NCBI RefSeq assembly: GCF_028502605.1
Contig: NC_079232.1
Location: forward strand, 5,146,001-5,210,000
Source: Trichoderma breve
Lineage: Eukaryota; Ascomycota; Sordariomycetes; Hypocreales; Hypocreaceae
Direction: 5' to 3'
Length of the DNA stretch: 64,000 nucleotides
The notes beneath the pieces were generated by a model, which made no database searches, was not told where the DNA came from, and saw only the letters and a list, made by a program, of their open reading frames with translations. A program made the translations under genes and the position numbers. Each line of letters opens with the position of its first letter. The first letter of the stretch is position 1. Positions 36,630 to 48,385 of the stretch are shown in pieces.

Positions 36630-39144
36630 ATGCAGCGCGTTTCTGCTTTCCTGCCCTCGTGGGAGAAGAGAAACTCTGGCGGTTCCAGGAGTGGCAGCGT
36701 GTTTGGCTGGCCCAACAGGTCGTCACAGCCTCCGCCCCCCAATGGCCTGTCCAAGATCAACACCGACGCCGCCAATATGCAGGTCAAGCGGGTTCAGCGG
36801 GAAGCTTTTTGGCCCGCGACGCTCGACCTTGAGAGCGACAAAGCAGCTCGCATCCTCAAATCCTTTTGCGGTATGTTAGTGCCTCTTCATTTGCAAGACT
36901 CTTGGTGCTCAAATGGCCCATTAAACGCTCCGGGATGGAGCAAAATGCGGATTCAATGCTAATCCTGGGACTCATATAGTGGACGGCTACTTCGCCCCTA
37001 TCGACGACGTACCGGTGTCTCCGTCTTCCACCTCGACGGGCGTCAGGACCCTGGATCAAGTTCCCAAGAAGATACCAAAGCGAATAATACAGAATGCAGC
37101 CGCCATTGCCGTCTTTACGTGTATGCGCAGTGGCTTGTGGATGACCGGCTCGGGTGGCTCAGGTATCCTGATTGCTAGAAAGTCGGACGGCACTTGGTCT
37201 CCGCCTTCAGGCATCATGCTTCACACTCCAACCCTTAGCTTCATCATTGGAGTCGACGTCTACGACTGCGTCCTTGTCATTACCAGTCTTTCTGCGCTTG
37301 AATCTGTCTCCAGACCGCGAGTGACGCTTGGCGAGGATGTCGAGCTTCGGACAGGAGAGACCGTCTCAATTGGCTCTGATGAGGCTGATGTCAATTGGAG
37401 AGACCTGGGCAACACCGTGCTGACATACATGAAAGCCCGAGGCCAGCAGCAATCAGTCAACCTATACGGGTGCATGCTGTCCGAGCGCAGCAACGAAAAC
37501 GACCGCTTCTACGGCTCCACTGACATCACTCATATGGACATCCTTGCTGGAAATGTCGCTCGAGGTGTCGAAGAGACTACTTCTTTGAACGAAGTTCTCA
37601 AAATGGCCGAGGGAAGAACTGACTACGACAACGCTGTCATCACCAGGGTTTCTGCGGAGCCTGCGCCGAGTGACGCTTTGATCACTACAAGTCCTCCCAA
37701 ATCGGTGTCGATGCCCGCATCTCCTCACACTTCGTTTGGTATCCCCCAGGCGGATGATCCGGACCCCTTTGGAGTCCTGGCGCTGGAAATGGCGGGCCTT
37801 GAGATCCGTGAGGCCGGCTCTCGTATTCGACCGACAAGTAGCTTGTTCGACATGAACCAGGCTCCCATGAGCCCAACTGTTGCATCCAAGTTTAGCCGGC
37901 AGAGCATGGACACCTTTGTATCAAGAAGCAACCGGAACAGCTACGTGTCAATGCGCACCATCCGGAGCCAGGTGACAGATGCCGGCACCCAGACTGACGT
38001 GGGCAACACACCGGCAACATCTCCTAGCCCGGGCCCTAGCGACAGCAACGGCCGGGCTTCCCCAGCTTATATCGAGTCTGTAAAGGAAGAGGAGGAGGAA
38101 GATGACGAAGCAGAGAGGGCAAGAAAGGAGGAAGAAGACGACGAAGACGAGGACGAAGACGAGGAGGAGGAGGAGGAGCCGGTGTTGGCAAAGGCAGTCG
38201 CCCACAGGCTCTCCAAAGACGTGTCCGCCGGTGTCGACTCTGCGGACGAAGCAGAGCTAAGCGATGATGATGCCATTTCCCTCTCAGAAAGCCTTCGCCG
38301 TGAAGAGGATGAGATGAGCCACGACGAATCAAGCGAAGAAGAAGGGCTCTATGAGCATGAGGAAGATGATAGCGATGACGACATGCATGATGCAAATGAG
38401 GACGATGACATTGAAGAAGAAGAACCCGTGGTCTTTGAGGTCGCCGCAGTGCAGCGAACTAGCACGCAGGCCCTCTCCTCTCGCATGATCCAAGCTCGGG
38501 GCAACGTTGTGACGATCGCCAAGAGAGTGCCCCCACCTCTGCCAACACGCAGCCCTGCCAGGATGTCCCACATTGCCAACAAGGACGCTACTGGCGAGGA
38601 GCTAAATCTGCAGAGCCCCCTGAGCCAGACATTCAGCAGCGATGGCGATATGGACGGCCAAGAAGCCGATGCCGACAAGATCGACGCCGTGGCAGCGACG
38701 GAGCAGACAGAGCAAGAGGCTGAGCACTCCGAAAGCGATGAGAGCGATGCCGCGGAAGAGCCCCAGCACAAAGCCCCGGCTTCAGAGGGGAACGTTCCCA
38801 GCTCCGACGAGTCTAGTGCCGATGAGTCCGACTTGGAGGAGCGCAAGCAAGACGATGTTCTGTTGAACGAACCCCACAACGAACAGATTGACAACTCAGA
38901 TGCGGCATCAAGCAAGAAGAAGCACACCTCATCCATCTACACTGGCGTGACCGAGGACCGTTGGAGCGACAACGGATCCTCAGTCACCACACCCACCTCT
39001 GAGCAGAGATTCTCTCTGATGATGGAGGAGAAGATTGTTGATGAGACCCCCAAGAAAACGATTCAAGAAGCAAAGGAAGTTGATGATTCTCCCTCTGCGC
39101 CCACCGAAACTGCCCACAGCCCGGCTGTGACGGTAGCCAACTAA
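36630..39144 (+). CDS. SYLF (DUF500/Ysc84) domain protein with long acidic disordered tail
   Basis: Exons 36630..36870 and 36980..39144 give 801 residues. The SYLF domain (about 100-260) is recognised from IPKRIIQNAAAIAVFT, GSGGSGILIARK, the W-SPPSGI segment and VDVYDCVLVITS; in yeast Ysc84/Lsb3 and animal SH3YL1 this module binds phosphoinositides and actin. Unlike those proteins there is no SH3 domain. Instead residues about 290-801 are low-complexity, with long Glu/Asp runs (about 375-405 and 465-490) and Ser/Asp-rich blocks, plus a proline segment VPPPLPTRSP near 520 that could bind SH3 domains. The intron has a GTATGT donor and a TGCTAAT branch. A role at membranes or in endocytosis is inferred from the SYLF domain alone. 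Confidence 0.88.
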
Positions 39145-40736
39145 ACAACGAGACAACTCGAACACGCGACACGACGACAAACAGACAGCATTCATTACCC
39201 AGCAGCCAAGGACGGTTTACACGAAATTATTATATTCCCTTCGCGCTCTCATTTGACTATTTCTTTACTCGTTTTGTTCTTTCTCATTTATGGATATCGA
39301 CTAATAATTGGCCTGCGGATCTTTACTGGGATAAAGCTCTTTATATCACATCGAGATATATGGGCGGCGCTGTCGGCTTCGAGAATGAAGCGCTTGCTTG
39401 GAACTACTTTTGGTGAAGAAAAATTTAGTGGCGTTTAGAGACTTGGGAACTGTGCTTTTTTTCACATAGATATAGGGCGCCCTTTTTGCGATAGCATGGA
39501 GCGATGACGGGGGTTACCGCAGTTGCAGAGGTTGATGACGGGGAAACATTTTCGGTGTATGATATTACGCTGGGGGGAGAGGGAACCATCAATAACGAGG
39601 CAAATGATGTCGCAAACAGGATACTGCGTACGCGGCAACGGATATTTCTTCTTTTCTCTTTAGCTTTGGGATCCGTATTTCTGCTCTTTTAGTAATTCTA
39701 ATCGAGGGGAGGGAGAGGCTTTCATGCCTTGTCCTTTCAGAATAAAACTCCATGACTTGGACTCTCTTCGTGCGTTCCCGTGATCAACTCGAACCTGTTA
39801 AACCTTTAGAAACCCTTTTATGGCTATGAGTCTGTGCATGTATAAGAGGTATACCAACATCTGAAGCAGTGTAATTCATTGCAGAGGGCGAGAGATTTAT
39901 ACAGTTGTCAATGGCCTGGCTGAGTGTAAAAGAGTCAGAGAGGCGGCTGGCCATGGACCTGGCAGCTGGCAGCAACAACTACAAGAGTAAGAGAGCGTTT
40001 GTGTGTTTTTTTTCTCCCTTTTACAAACGAGCACTCCGATCTCATCTTCCTTTTCTTCAAATATTCCCCTTTTCTCCATCTCCTCGATTTTTTTCATTTC
40101 TTGGTTATTTGCGCCGGCTATTGTCATCTGTGAAATGCCATAGTATATCGAAGAGAACGAAAGACGACGACATAGACGATGGACACTTCACGAAGCATAC
40201 CAGGAAATATTGCGAGTGTAAGCAGTGCAGGCAATTCTCGCCTTGGAACCTGTGACCAAATCGCCTCTAGGACTCCTAGAAAGCAGCAGCAGATGCACGC
40301 CAAAGTTGTGCCTGAATCTCAGCTTGAGACTCATCGAGACGGCGGCATCCAGAGCGTGTCTCGTAGCACTGGCAAGACTGCACAGTACACCGCCACAGCA
40401 CTTCCCACCAGCAGCGCCACACCCACGCCTACGCCACACCGCTACGGTTTGCGCGCGCGAAGAGCATCTCGAGGCTCGTTTTCGACTCCCTCGCGTTGTC
40501 GTCGCACGGCTCCTCAGCAACACGCCCAGCATCTCTCGACGCCCACCAAGACGAGCGGCAGCGGCGCAGCGGCAATTCGCACGGGCTCTCCGCTCAGCTA
40601 CCACATCGGCCACTAGAAGCGCGATTCTTTGCGGCAGCGGCGGCAGAATTACCCCAGCAGCAGGGCGAATAATAAAAGTCACAGCAGCAACTCTGCGAAT
40701 ACTACCGGCAGCAACAACAACAACAGTCTGCTCGCA
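39145..40736. other. Intergenic region and leader upstream of arp9
   Basis: About 1.6 kb between two plus-strand genes. The first part should be the 3' UTR of the SYLF gene. From 40179 a 145-codon ATG frame runs to a TAG at 40614..40616; that frame is the same as arp9 and continues open after the TAG into it. CAA/CAG-rich sequence precedes the arp9 ATG. Confidence 0.5.
40179..40616 (+). other. Upstream ORF in frame with arp9, separated by one TAG
   Basis: An ATG frame of 145 codons (starts MDTSRSIPGNIAS) ending in TAG, followed without further stop by 40 in-frame codons to the arp9 ATG at 40737. Composition is Ser/Thr/Arg/Ala-rich with no domain. It may be a leader ORF, or partly an alternative 5' exon: a donor-like GTAAGC lies at about 40217 and the CACTAG at 40611..40616 could act as an acceptor in the same phase. 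GC-rich sequence opens long chance frames here on both strands, so coding status is doubtful. Confidence 0.3.
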
Positions 40737-43110
40737 ATGGCCAGCGGGGGGAAATGGCGCGAGGAGCAGATCCTCATCATCTGCCCCGGCAGCAGAACCA
40801 CCATGGCCCAGCTGGGCTGCGGCGAGCTGTCGCCTCCGGCTCATCGCATCCCAACGAGGATGTTCAGGGACGACGAGGATCCCCAGCAGTGGCGGCCGTA
40901 TTACACGTACAAGCGCACCAGGATCATTGACGGCGTGGAGAATGAGGAGTGGGTGGAGGATGTAGACGAAGACAAGGATGCCGTATGGCCAATTGAGGGT
41001 ATGTCAGATGGAAGAACAAAGTTTGAAAGGAAGTATAAAGAGAGAGAGAGAGAGAGATCATGGGCTAATGTTTTGTATTTGCAGGTGGCCGCATCGTTCA
41101 GATGGACGCCTTCCTCGCCTTCCTCGACCACGTCCACGGCCTACTCACCACGACATACCACAACACCCCCATCATGCTCATGGCATCCCCCCAGTGGACG
41201 CGGCCCGACTGCGAGACCATTGCGCGCTACATCTTCGAGAAGACAAAGACGCCCGCGCTCTGCCTGATTCACAGCGGCATCGCAACCCAGTACGGTCTCA
41301 AGTGGCCCAACATGACCGTCATCGACATTGGCTACGAAAAGGTCGACGTCACGGCCATCCACGACGGGCGTGTCATCAACCACATGGATCTGGGCAGCCC
41401 GCAACCCGACCGACACATCAGTGGAGGAGAGGTCTTTACGCAGAAACTACAGGAGCTGTTGAAGAGCAAAAACTTTAACCACGACATGGCGGAGCAGTTG
41501 AAGAAGAGCGGCATTTGTGAGGTGCTGCCTTATGCCCCCACTCAGAAGGCTCTCGTGGAGCTTCCTGTCGAGTCTTCTTCCAACGCATCACAGTCCCAGT
41601 CGCGCCCAGCAGGAGGCGCAGCGACAGAACAGAATGCTCCCGCAGCAGATTCAACGGCACCAGCTCCCACAGACGTACCACGGATTAACGAGCCGTCCGA
41701 TGTCGTCATGGAGGAGAACGAAGGCGCCGACACCAACATTGATGACGATGGCGTCCTAGATGTCGCTAGCATCGTCACCAGCGGCCAGACTAAGGAGTTC
41801 CTTGCCAAGAAGGAAAAGGAGAAGGAGAAGGGTAAGCCTGGACGAAAATCCAACAAGGAGAAAGAAGCCGAGGCGGCAGCCCAAGCAAGGCCCGTTCGAC
41901 AGCCCAATTCGAAGAAGATGCGCAACACGTTCTCATACGAGGAGATTGTCATGGAGGAAGTCCACAAAGAGGTGCCTGCGCCGGCTCCCGTATCTGTGCC
42001 TATCCAAATGCAGGGCGTGGAGGGCAGCAACGGCGGAGAGGCTCCCGCACCAGAGCCGATACCAGAGCCCGCATCAGAACCCGCACCACAAGGAACGGAG
42101 GCAGATGCAGATGCCAAGCCCCCAGTTCCTGTAGGGACTGACGACGTACCTCCTTCAGAACCCCTTGTCAAGACTGAGGAAACAAAAGTCAATGGTGATG
42201 GCAATGGCAACGAAACTACCGCGGACTCTAAGCCGGCCGAGGTCGTCAACGGGAACCAAACCACCGTCGACACTGACAACGCCGAGCCCCCTGAGCTCCG
42301 GCCCAAGCGAATCCGCCGCGACATCGAGATCGGCCTGGAGCGCTTCCTCTTTGCAGACCGCAACGAAATCGACCGCATTGTCGAAACGATCTATCGCACC
42401 ATTCAGGGTGTCGAGGACATGTACATGCGCCCAGCCTGCTGGGACAACCTCGTCTTCGTCGGCAACGGCTCGCGGCTGCGCGGCCTCAAGGACAACATTC
42501 TGCAGACGCTCAACGCGCGCCACCTCATCTCGCCGTCCACGGCCACCATGTTCACGTCGGAGCTACCGTCCAACGTCGCCACGCCAGCCGGCACCGGCTC
42601 GCAGACGCCCATCGGCTCCTTCAACGGAGCGCCGCACCAGCTGTCCAGCGGCGGCGGTGTCAACCCGCTCCTCCAGGCCGCCACGACGGCAGCCACCTTT
42701 GGCATCCCCGGCAGAGACACGATCCAGGTCGCAACGGGATCGACGCCCATGGTCGGCTCTGAGGCCGCCGGTCCCGCCAGCGGCCACCACTTCCACAGCC
42801 AGACGCCCACCAGCATCAAGACTATCGCTCTGCCTACATATCTGAGCGAGTGGAGCAAGAACGGCTTCGAAGAGGCCATGTTCTTGGGAGCCCAGGTGGC
42901 TGCGAGAATAGCCTTTTGTCTGCACTCCAACATGGATGCTCAGGCCATCGAGGCACAAAAGTCAATGAGCCTGAGCAGAGTCGACTACAAGTGAGTTTGA
43001 TGTCCAGTTTGAACCACCGTTCCGATGTATATACATGTTATACTAACCCTCTCTCTTTCAACAGCGAACACGGCCCCAAGGGCATCCGAACACATTCCAT
43101 GCTCAGCTGA
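40737..43110 (+). CDS. arp9: Actin-related protein Arp9, SWI/SNF-RSC chromatin remodelling subunit
   Basis: Exons 40737..40998, 41085..42990 and 43065..43110 give 737 residues. Arp9 pairs with Arp7 (Arp42 in fission yeast) on the HSA helix of the Swi2/Snf2 ATPase of SWI/SNF and RSC in the nucleus. The start EEQILIICPGSRTTMAQLG corresponds to the Arp9 version of actin's phosphate-loop strand, where catalytic residues are lost. The middle retains actin fold segments: MLMASPQWTRPDCETIARYIFE, then IHSGIATQYGLKWPNMTVIDIGYEKVDVTAIHDG. About 240 residues of low-complexity sequence (roughly 247-489) rich in Pro, Ala, Glu and Lys are inserted before ERFLFADRNEIDRIVETIYRTI; yeast Arp9 is only 467 residues. 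The C-terminal LPTYLSEW and AMFLGAQVAARIAF segments complete the fold. Intron 1 contains a GA dinucleotide run; intron 2 precedes a 15-codon last exon. Confidence 0.92.
41036..41056 (+). repeat. GA dinucleotide repeat in arp9 intron 1
   Basis: About ten AG units inside the 86-bp first intron of arp9, between donor GTATGT at 40999 and acceptor TTGCAG ending at 41084. Confidence 0.85.
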
Positions 43111-43864
43111 ACCAAGTAAATCACCAGTTCGCATAGAATTTTAGGATGCTAAACGGGGTTTCCTCTTTTAATGTGCAATTTAATCCCTCGCGCTTTCGTT
43201 GTTTTCGAATAAGGACACTGCCCGAGTTTCTTTTACTCTTTCTCTATCTCTCAGAATCTTCCATGTTATCTGGAGTTTTAACGGACGGGCACGGAGGGCG
43301 TGTCAGATGAAATGTGACTGTTGAAGAAAAAAAGAACACACTGGTGGAGGATTGGACTGCTTTCCGCGGCTTTTAGGGGTTAGATAAATGTCCAGAGAAT
43401 ATTTTATTTGCCCAAACATATAGGAGAACGAGAGATACCATGAAATGCTCCAAATCGTAAAAAAAAATTCAAGTCTCTTTTTGATGCCGTAACTACCTGG
43501 TACCTATAACATGCCTATGAAAATGAAATACATGGAGGAATGCTGCCCGCCTCCTTGAAAATATTCAGAACTATCCAGATAATACTGTCTTCTTCATGGC
43601 TCTCCTGCAGCTACTCGTCTCTTTTTGTTACCTGCGGATGACCCTCAACTCATTCACACGCTTCTTTTCCGCTGCTTCTCAACCTTATGGATAATGAAGC
43701 AAAACTTCTCCTCGCACTATAAATTCGGCGTTGCTGCTTTCTGAGTCGCCAACGCGGCCGGATGCACTGTCGTTTCCCCTCCAATCTGGATATGACGCCT
43801 TTCTGCCTGTAGTTCCATAAAAGGAGGACCTGGGATGAGTAAACGCACGCCTTTTGCGCGACTT
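43111..43864. other. Intergenic, convergent 3' flanks of arp9 and MATE gene
   Basis: About 750 bp, AT-rich with T-runs, between two convergent stop codons. No supported ORF. Confidence 0.5.
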
Positions 43865-45995
43865 CTAGCCCGCTGCATTTCTGGCGGCAGCCTCTCGAGC
43901 TGCTTGGTGCCAGTCCGTCTTCAGCAGGTAAGTATATTCGATCGAAGAGACCCTATCATCAGAGTTAGTCAAAAAGGGCTTGCCACTTCATCATCACTGC
44001 TTTAGCAGGGAGTTGATTCGATTTGAACATACAGTATCAAGCCCACGGTGACGCCGGCCCATAGACCCTGCAGTTTCCAGCCGAGTCCAAAAGCCAATGA
44101 GAGCGAAATGGGCAGCGAGACGACGTAGTATGAGATTAGGTTGACTGGTCCGCCTATGCTCTGTTTGCCGATACCACGGAGCAATCCATGCGCACCGGCG
44201 CTCATGCAGTCGAATACCTGCATGACGGCGACAACAGGCAAAATGCTGGCCACGATGGAGATGACCCCCTCATCATCCGTGAAGAGCAGCGGTAGGTGGA
44301 ATCGAAGACTGCTGTAAATGGCAAAGTTGAGGAGTCCGAGTATGCAGTGTGTCACAAAAGTCTAGGATCCATGTTAGTAAAGGCTCGCTTTTGCTTTGTT
44401 CCCTGCTTGTTCGTTATAGGAGCGGAACGTACCACTTTGCCAGTAACTCTGGCCGCGTCGACAAGCCCAGCGCCTATCAGGTTGGCAACGCGAGTAGACG
44501 CGGCAATCGACATGGGGAAGGGAATCTGGTATGAGATGGAGGCAATTGTCGAAACGACGCTCTGGGCGGCGAGATAGTCGGATCCGAAGCGGCTGGCCAA
44601 TAGCGTCAGGATCTCGAAAGCGAGCCACTCGGCTTCGACCATGATCATGCCGGGGAGCGCCAGCCGGATCATTACCCACCAGTTGGTAAGTGCTCGCTTG
44701 CTGAATCCGCCCCAGCACTCGCGGCCGTTGACGAACCGGACATAGCAGAATAGGAGAACGGGCAAGATGTTCTCAGTAATGGCCACGGCAATGGGCGCGC
44801 CAACAAAGCCGTACTCGAGCTTCCAGACGAGCAACCAGGTAAGGAAGACGTTGAAGGGAGCGGCGAAGAGCAGAACATAGGTGGTTGCCTGGAAGAGACC
44901 CTGCGACTGGGTGAAGCGCTTACCGCACTCAAACAGAATGACGCCGGGAATCGCAAAGATCATGACGCGAAGGTAGAGAGCAGCAAGTCGAGCAGACTCG
45001 GGGTCAGGCACCATGCGCTGTAAGATTGGTTCCGCGCCGAAGAGCCATAGGAAGATGACGGGCACGGAGAGGGTCAGCAGGAAGCATGCCATGCGCTGGC
45101 ACTGTAAGCCAACGAGATGCTTGTGACCGGATCCATATGCTTGAGCGCAGAGGGTATCCAGACTTGTAGCCAAACCTTGAAAAGGGGCCAAGCAGGAGAT
45201 GGCTTGCGACATGTTGGCCACTGGTGAAGTTCATTAGTTTCAATTTCTCATAATTTCGCCGGAGATCAATGGTTGTGACGACTTACATGATATAGCTCCC
45301 AGCTCTATGGTACCAATACGACCAACGGCAAAGATACCGGCCACATTGATCGAATATTGGAGAAAAAAGGTCACAATCAGCGGCCCACAGTACGACAGCA
45401 CCGTCTTGGCCTCACGCTGCCATGTCGTGCGAATCCGTCCCGTTGTTATAGCCTCCTCCCACTGCTCATCTACGTCCTCGTCGCCCGCAGAGACGGATAC
45501 CTGTCGATGTGTCCGTGTACCATAGTCGTGGTCGCTATCCCGGGAGAGCAGCGGCGCATCCTCTTCAGATTCTTCTTCATACTCATCGACGGGGACTTTG
45601 GTGCTAAAGATCTTTCGATACATTCGAGCGGGCAGCGATTGGCTCTTGTTGGCATGTTTCGGGGGCAGGACATGGTTGTCCCGCAGGAGGCTGCGCTCGG
45701 CATCGCGAGATTGCTTCCGCTCTAGAGGTGTCAAGATGGGCTCGTCCAGGGCGCTTGAGTTGAAAGCAGGCCGAGCTGCTCCGTATGCCACGCCGCTTGG
45801 CCGGCGATACATGAAGTGATGGCTATGATCAACGTCAATCTGGTCGTCCGCAGGGTCGAAATCGTCATCGGTGCACTCTGCAATGTCTTGAGCCAGAACT
45901 TGCTCCGCTAGAGGAGATCCAGAGCGGAACGAGGACGAAAAGGCTGGGTGGTCATGGCCAGAAGGCCCAGAGTTACCAGCGGCGGCGGGACTCAT
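43865..45995 (-). CDS. MATE-family multidrug/toxin efflux transporter
   Basis: Exons 45287..45995, 44433..45220, 44033..44361 and 43865..43952 give 637 residues. MATE proteins export organic cations or toxins using a proton or sodium gradient; fungal members sit in the plasma or vacuolar membrane. After a cytosolic N-terminus of about 195 residues, rich in Asp/Glu/Ser, the 12-helix core starts at YCGPLIVTFFLQYSIN. Family landmarks are LGAISLANMS, PFQGLATSLDTLCAQAYGSG, the helix-loop AALYLRVMIFAIPG, and VGAPIAVAITENI, with the second half repeating the motif (LALPGMIMVEAEWLAFE, AAQSV). Splicing gives GLILVSSIEYTYLLKTDW, the usual fungal MATE C-terminus, ending at TAG 43865..43867; without the last intron the protein would stop after nine unrelated residues. 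The substrate is unknown. Confidence 0.94.
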
Positions 45996-48385
45996 GGTGA
46001 TGTAGTTGTCTCTCTCACGGGGAGAGAGGGAGCTCGAGATATTTGATCTACTCGCTCAAGTGTTGTGGCTTGAGGGTTGAGAGGGCGCCACCATTAAAAC
46101 ACCTGATATATCGGCTCGGCCTCTGACTTATATAACAGCCCTCTCTTTATTCTCTTTTCCGACTTCCTTCCTCGATCCGAACAGCGTCGTTGGGTGGTGT
46201 ATCTGCAGGGAGATCGATCGACAAGGCGTAGATGTGGCGCTCTTTTTAAGAAAAGGGGAGAAATCTTGCCCAACCTATGTCAAGGCCTCGTGTTGAACCA
46301 AAGAACAAGCCAATTGCTCCCAGGAGTCACACAGAGAAAAGCTCTTCGGCTAACTCTGCCCTCTCAAATCGGCGTGCGCCAGATGGCAGCACGAGACACC
46401 GATGGAGAGAAGAGAGACGAGATCGAGTCCTCCGCAAATGGCTTTGGGCGAAGTAGACGGCGGGAGAGTTCGGTCGACCAGAAGGAGGGGAGTCGAGGAG
46501 GAAGTGGGAAGAGAAAAGATGAAGATCCAAGATGCGCAAGGAAGTTGCTGCAGCACCGAGTATCAGGTGCTAAGACAATATTAGTCGGACGCAATCCATG
46601 AACTAAGCATATTCGGATAGTGTGGTGCTCCGGGACGGCTTCAAAAGGCAAGGTATAAAAAACTAGCAGATTTGGAGGTGGCACAAAGAGGATACACAAA
46701 CACAGTACCTTACGTGGACTCCATCGAACTAAGGTACTCCATACGACCTATCAGGTAGCATCGCCATGATGCTAAAAAGTATGAGTTACATGCTCCATCT
46801 TCTGCCATTACACATTGCAGTATTCAGGCATCTCATGCTCATCTCCAAATCCCCCCCGTTCAGACTGTTCGGAGTATAAGGTCCCGTGCTAGCTCCGATG
46901 GCCCTCCGTGTTTCTGTCCGGGGACGTTTGTTCAGCAAGGGGGGCGAATGTCTCTCTTTTCAATGCTATACTACTAATACTGGTTGGCACCTTCAAGCAA
47001 GATGAACTCATCAATCGTGCAATCCGCGTGCGCAATTCACGCCATATTCCACCATCCAGCCGTGGGCTAGTCAAGTCATGGAAAACCAAATAAAGACCAG
47101 CCCGCACGGCTGAACCGAGGGACAGGCAAGGGAAAATTAAAAATTTGTACAGCGCCAAGGATGAACCACCGCCGATGGCGCGGCCACCCCCCATCATGGG
47201 CTCTGCATTAGCAGCACGTCTGGTAATGGATCCCTGTCTCGGCCCGGTTTAGCGGACGTGGTGGCGTGGAAGGCCACCGTTCATCCACTGAAACTAGTTT
47301 TTACAGGCGCTGTATCTCACTGCTCTCACTGCACTCACTGCTTTTCACTACTCCGTACCGAGTAAAGATTCGAACCAGTCTCTTTTGGCCCCTCCACCAT
47401 CTTCATCGCCGTTTTGTCGAATGTTGTCTCTCCCACGCTGATGATGCCGCTTTGGGTACGCCGAAGAATGAGGGGAATCCCCGCCTACAAGTCCAAGGCC
47501 CGCGCTTCCGTCCTCTTCTTCTCCAACTGGGCGCCGTGTTAGTTAGTCAGTCATGCTAGACTTGGACCCATATCCATGTGCTCTTCGGCGGTGACCAGAT
47601 GCCATCGGAGTGCGATCTACGCAGTCCCAAAACAGTCAAAGGATGGAGAGCCGGAGTGAGGCGAATCAAGAAACGAGCCAGCTGTTGTTGGGCAGGCTTG
47701 CGCCAGAATCCACACGTCACGCTGTCTTGTCTTACAAGGATTGCGTCCGTATATGCAGACATCTACGCGTACTGTAGCAAAAGGCGCGCCTAGCTTGACG
47801 TTTCTGATATCATAATGGTTGCTCTGTAGAATGAATAGCCGTCAGCCCATGTTCACGATGGATTTAGCCAGACGCCCTGCCGGTAGCATCTCCCCGACTA
47901 TGTATGTACAAACAATAGCCAGCCTCGTGGGAAGCAAGAATCCCTGTCTGCACATCACATCCTTCGCTCAAGCGTCCACACCACCTTGGCGTCTGTGCGG
48001 CATCGCCCAACTAAAAATACAACCCCCATCCCAGTGGTTGACAGCAGATCCTAACCCGACAGCAACGAGGTGTGGCCATTCCGTGCAACAATATTGGCCC
48101 CTTTGCCGCCTCACCGGCAAGCCACTGTATTATCGCCGGCGACGCCCATGCTTGTACTTTGATACGCGAGGTAACATCGGAATCCAACACCCGTCGAGTA
48201 ACAGAGTGAGTGGTACGGAGTATTAGAGTGGCCCAGATCGTTCACTGCAAGCAAACAGCTTCTCCGTAGTCGCTGCGCTCACCCCGCATCCGCATCTGCG
48301 TCGGCCTCCGAATGCCGCTCTGTAGGTATCTGCGTCACAATTTAATCCCCAGCGGCCAAATGTCAAATCTCTCCCGTCTTGTCAA
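45996..48385. other. Intergenic region between the MATE promoter and the tdp1 3' end
   Basis: About 2.4 kb. The first few hundred bases should be the MATE gene promoter. Short ORFs on both strands lack domains. One frame near 47450-47550 encodes about 33 basic/hydrophobic residues but has no supporting exon structure. Confidence 0.45.

Noticed and set aside
40188..40844. 218-codon minus-strand ORF upstream of and into arp9
   Set aside because: Ala/Arg-rich with no domain, in CAG/CAA-rich DNA that opens long frames on both strands; overlaps the certain arp9 start.
41542..42378. 278-codon minus-strand ORF inside arp9
   Set aside because: Antisense shadow of the low-complexity insertion of arp9 (Ser/Gly/Ala-rich).
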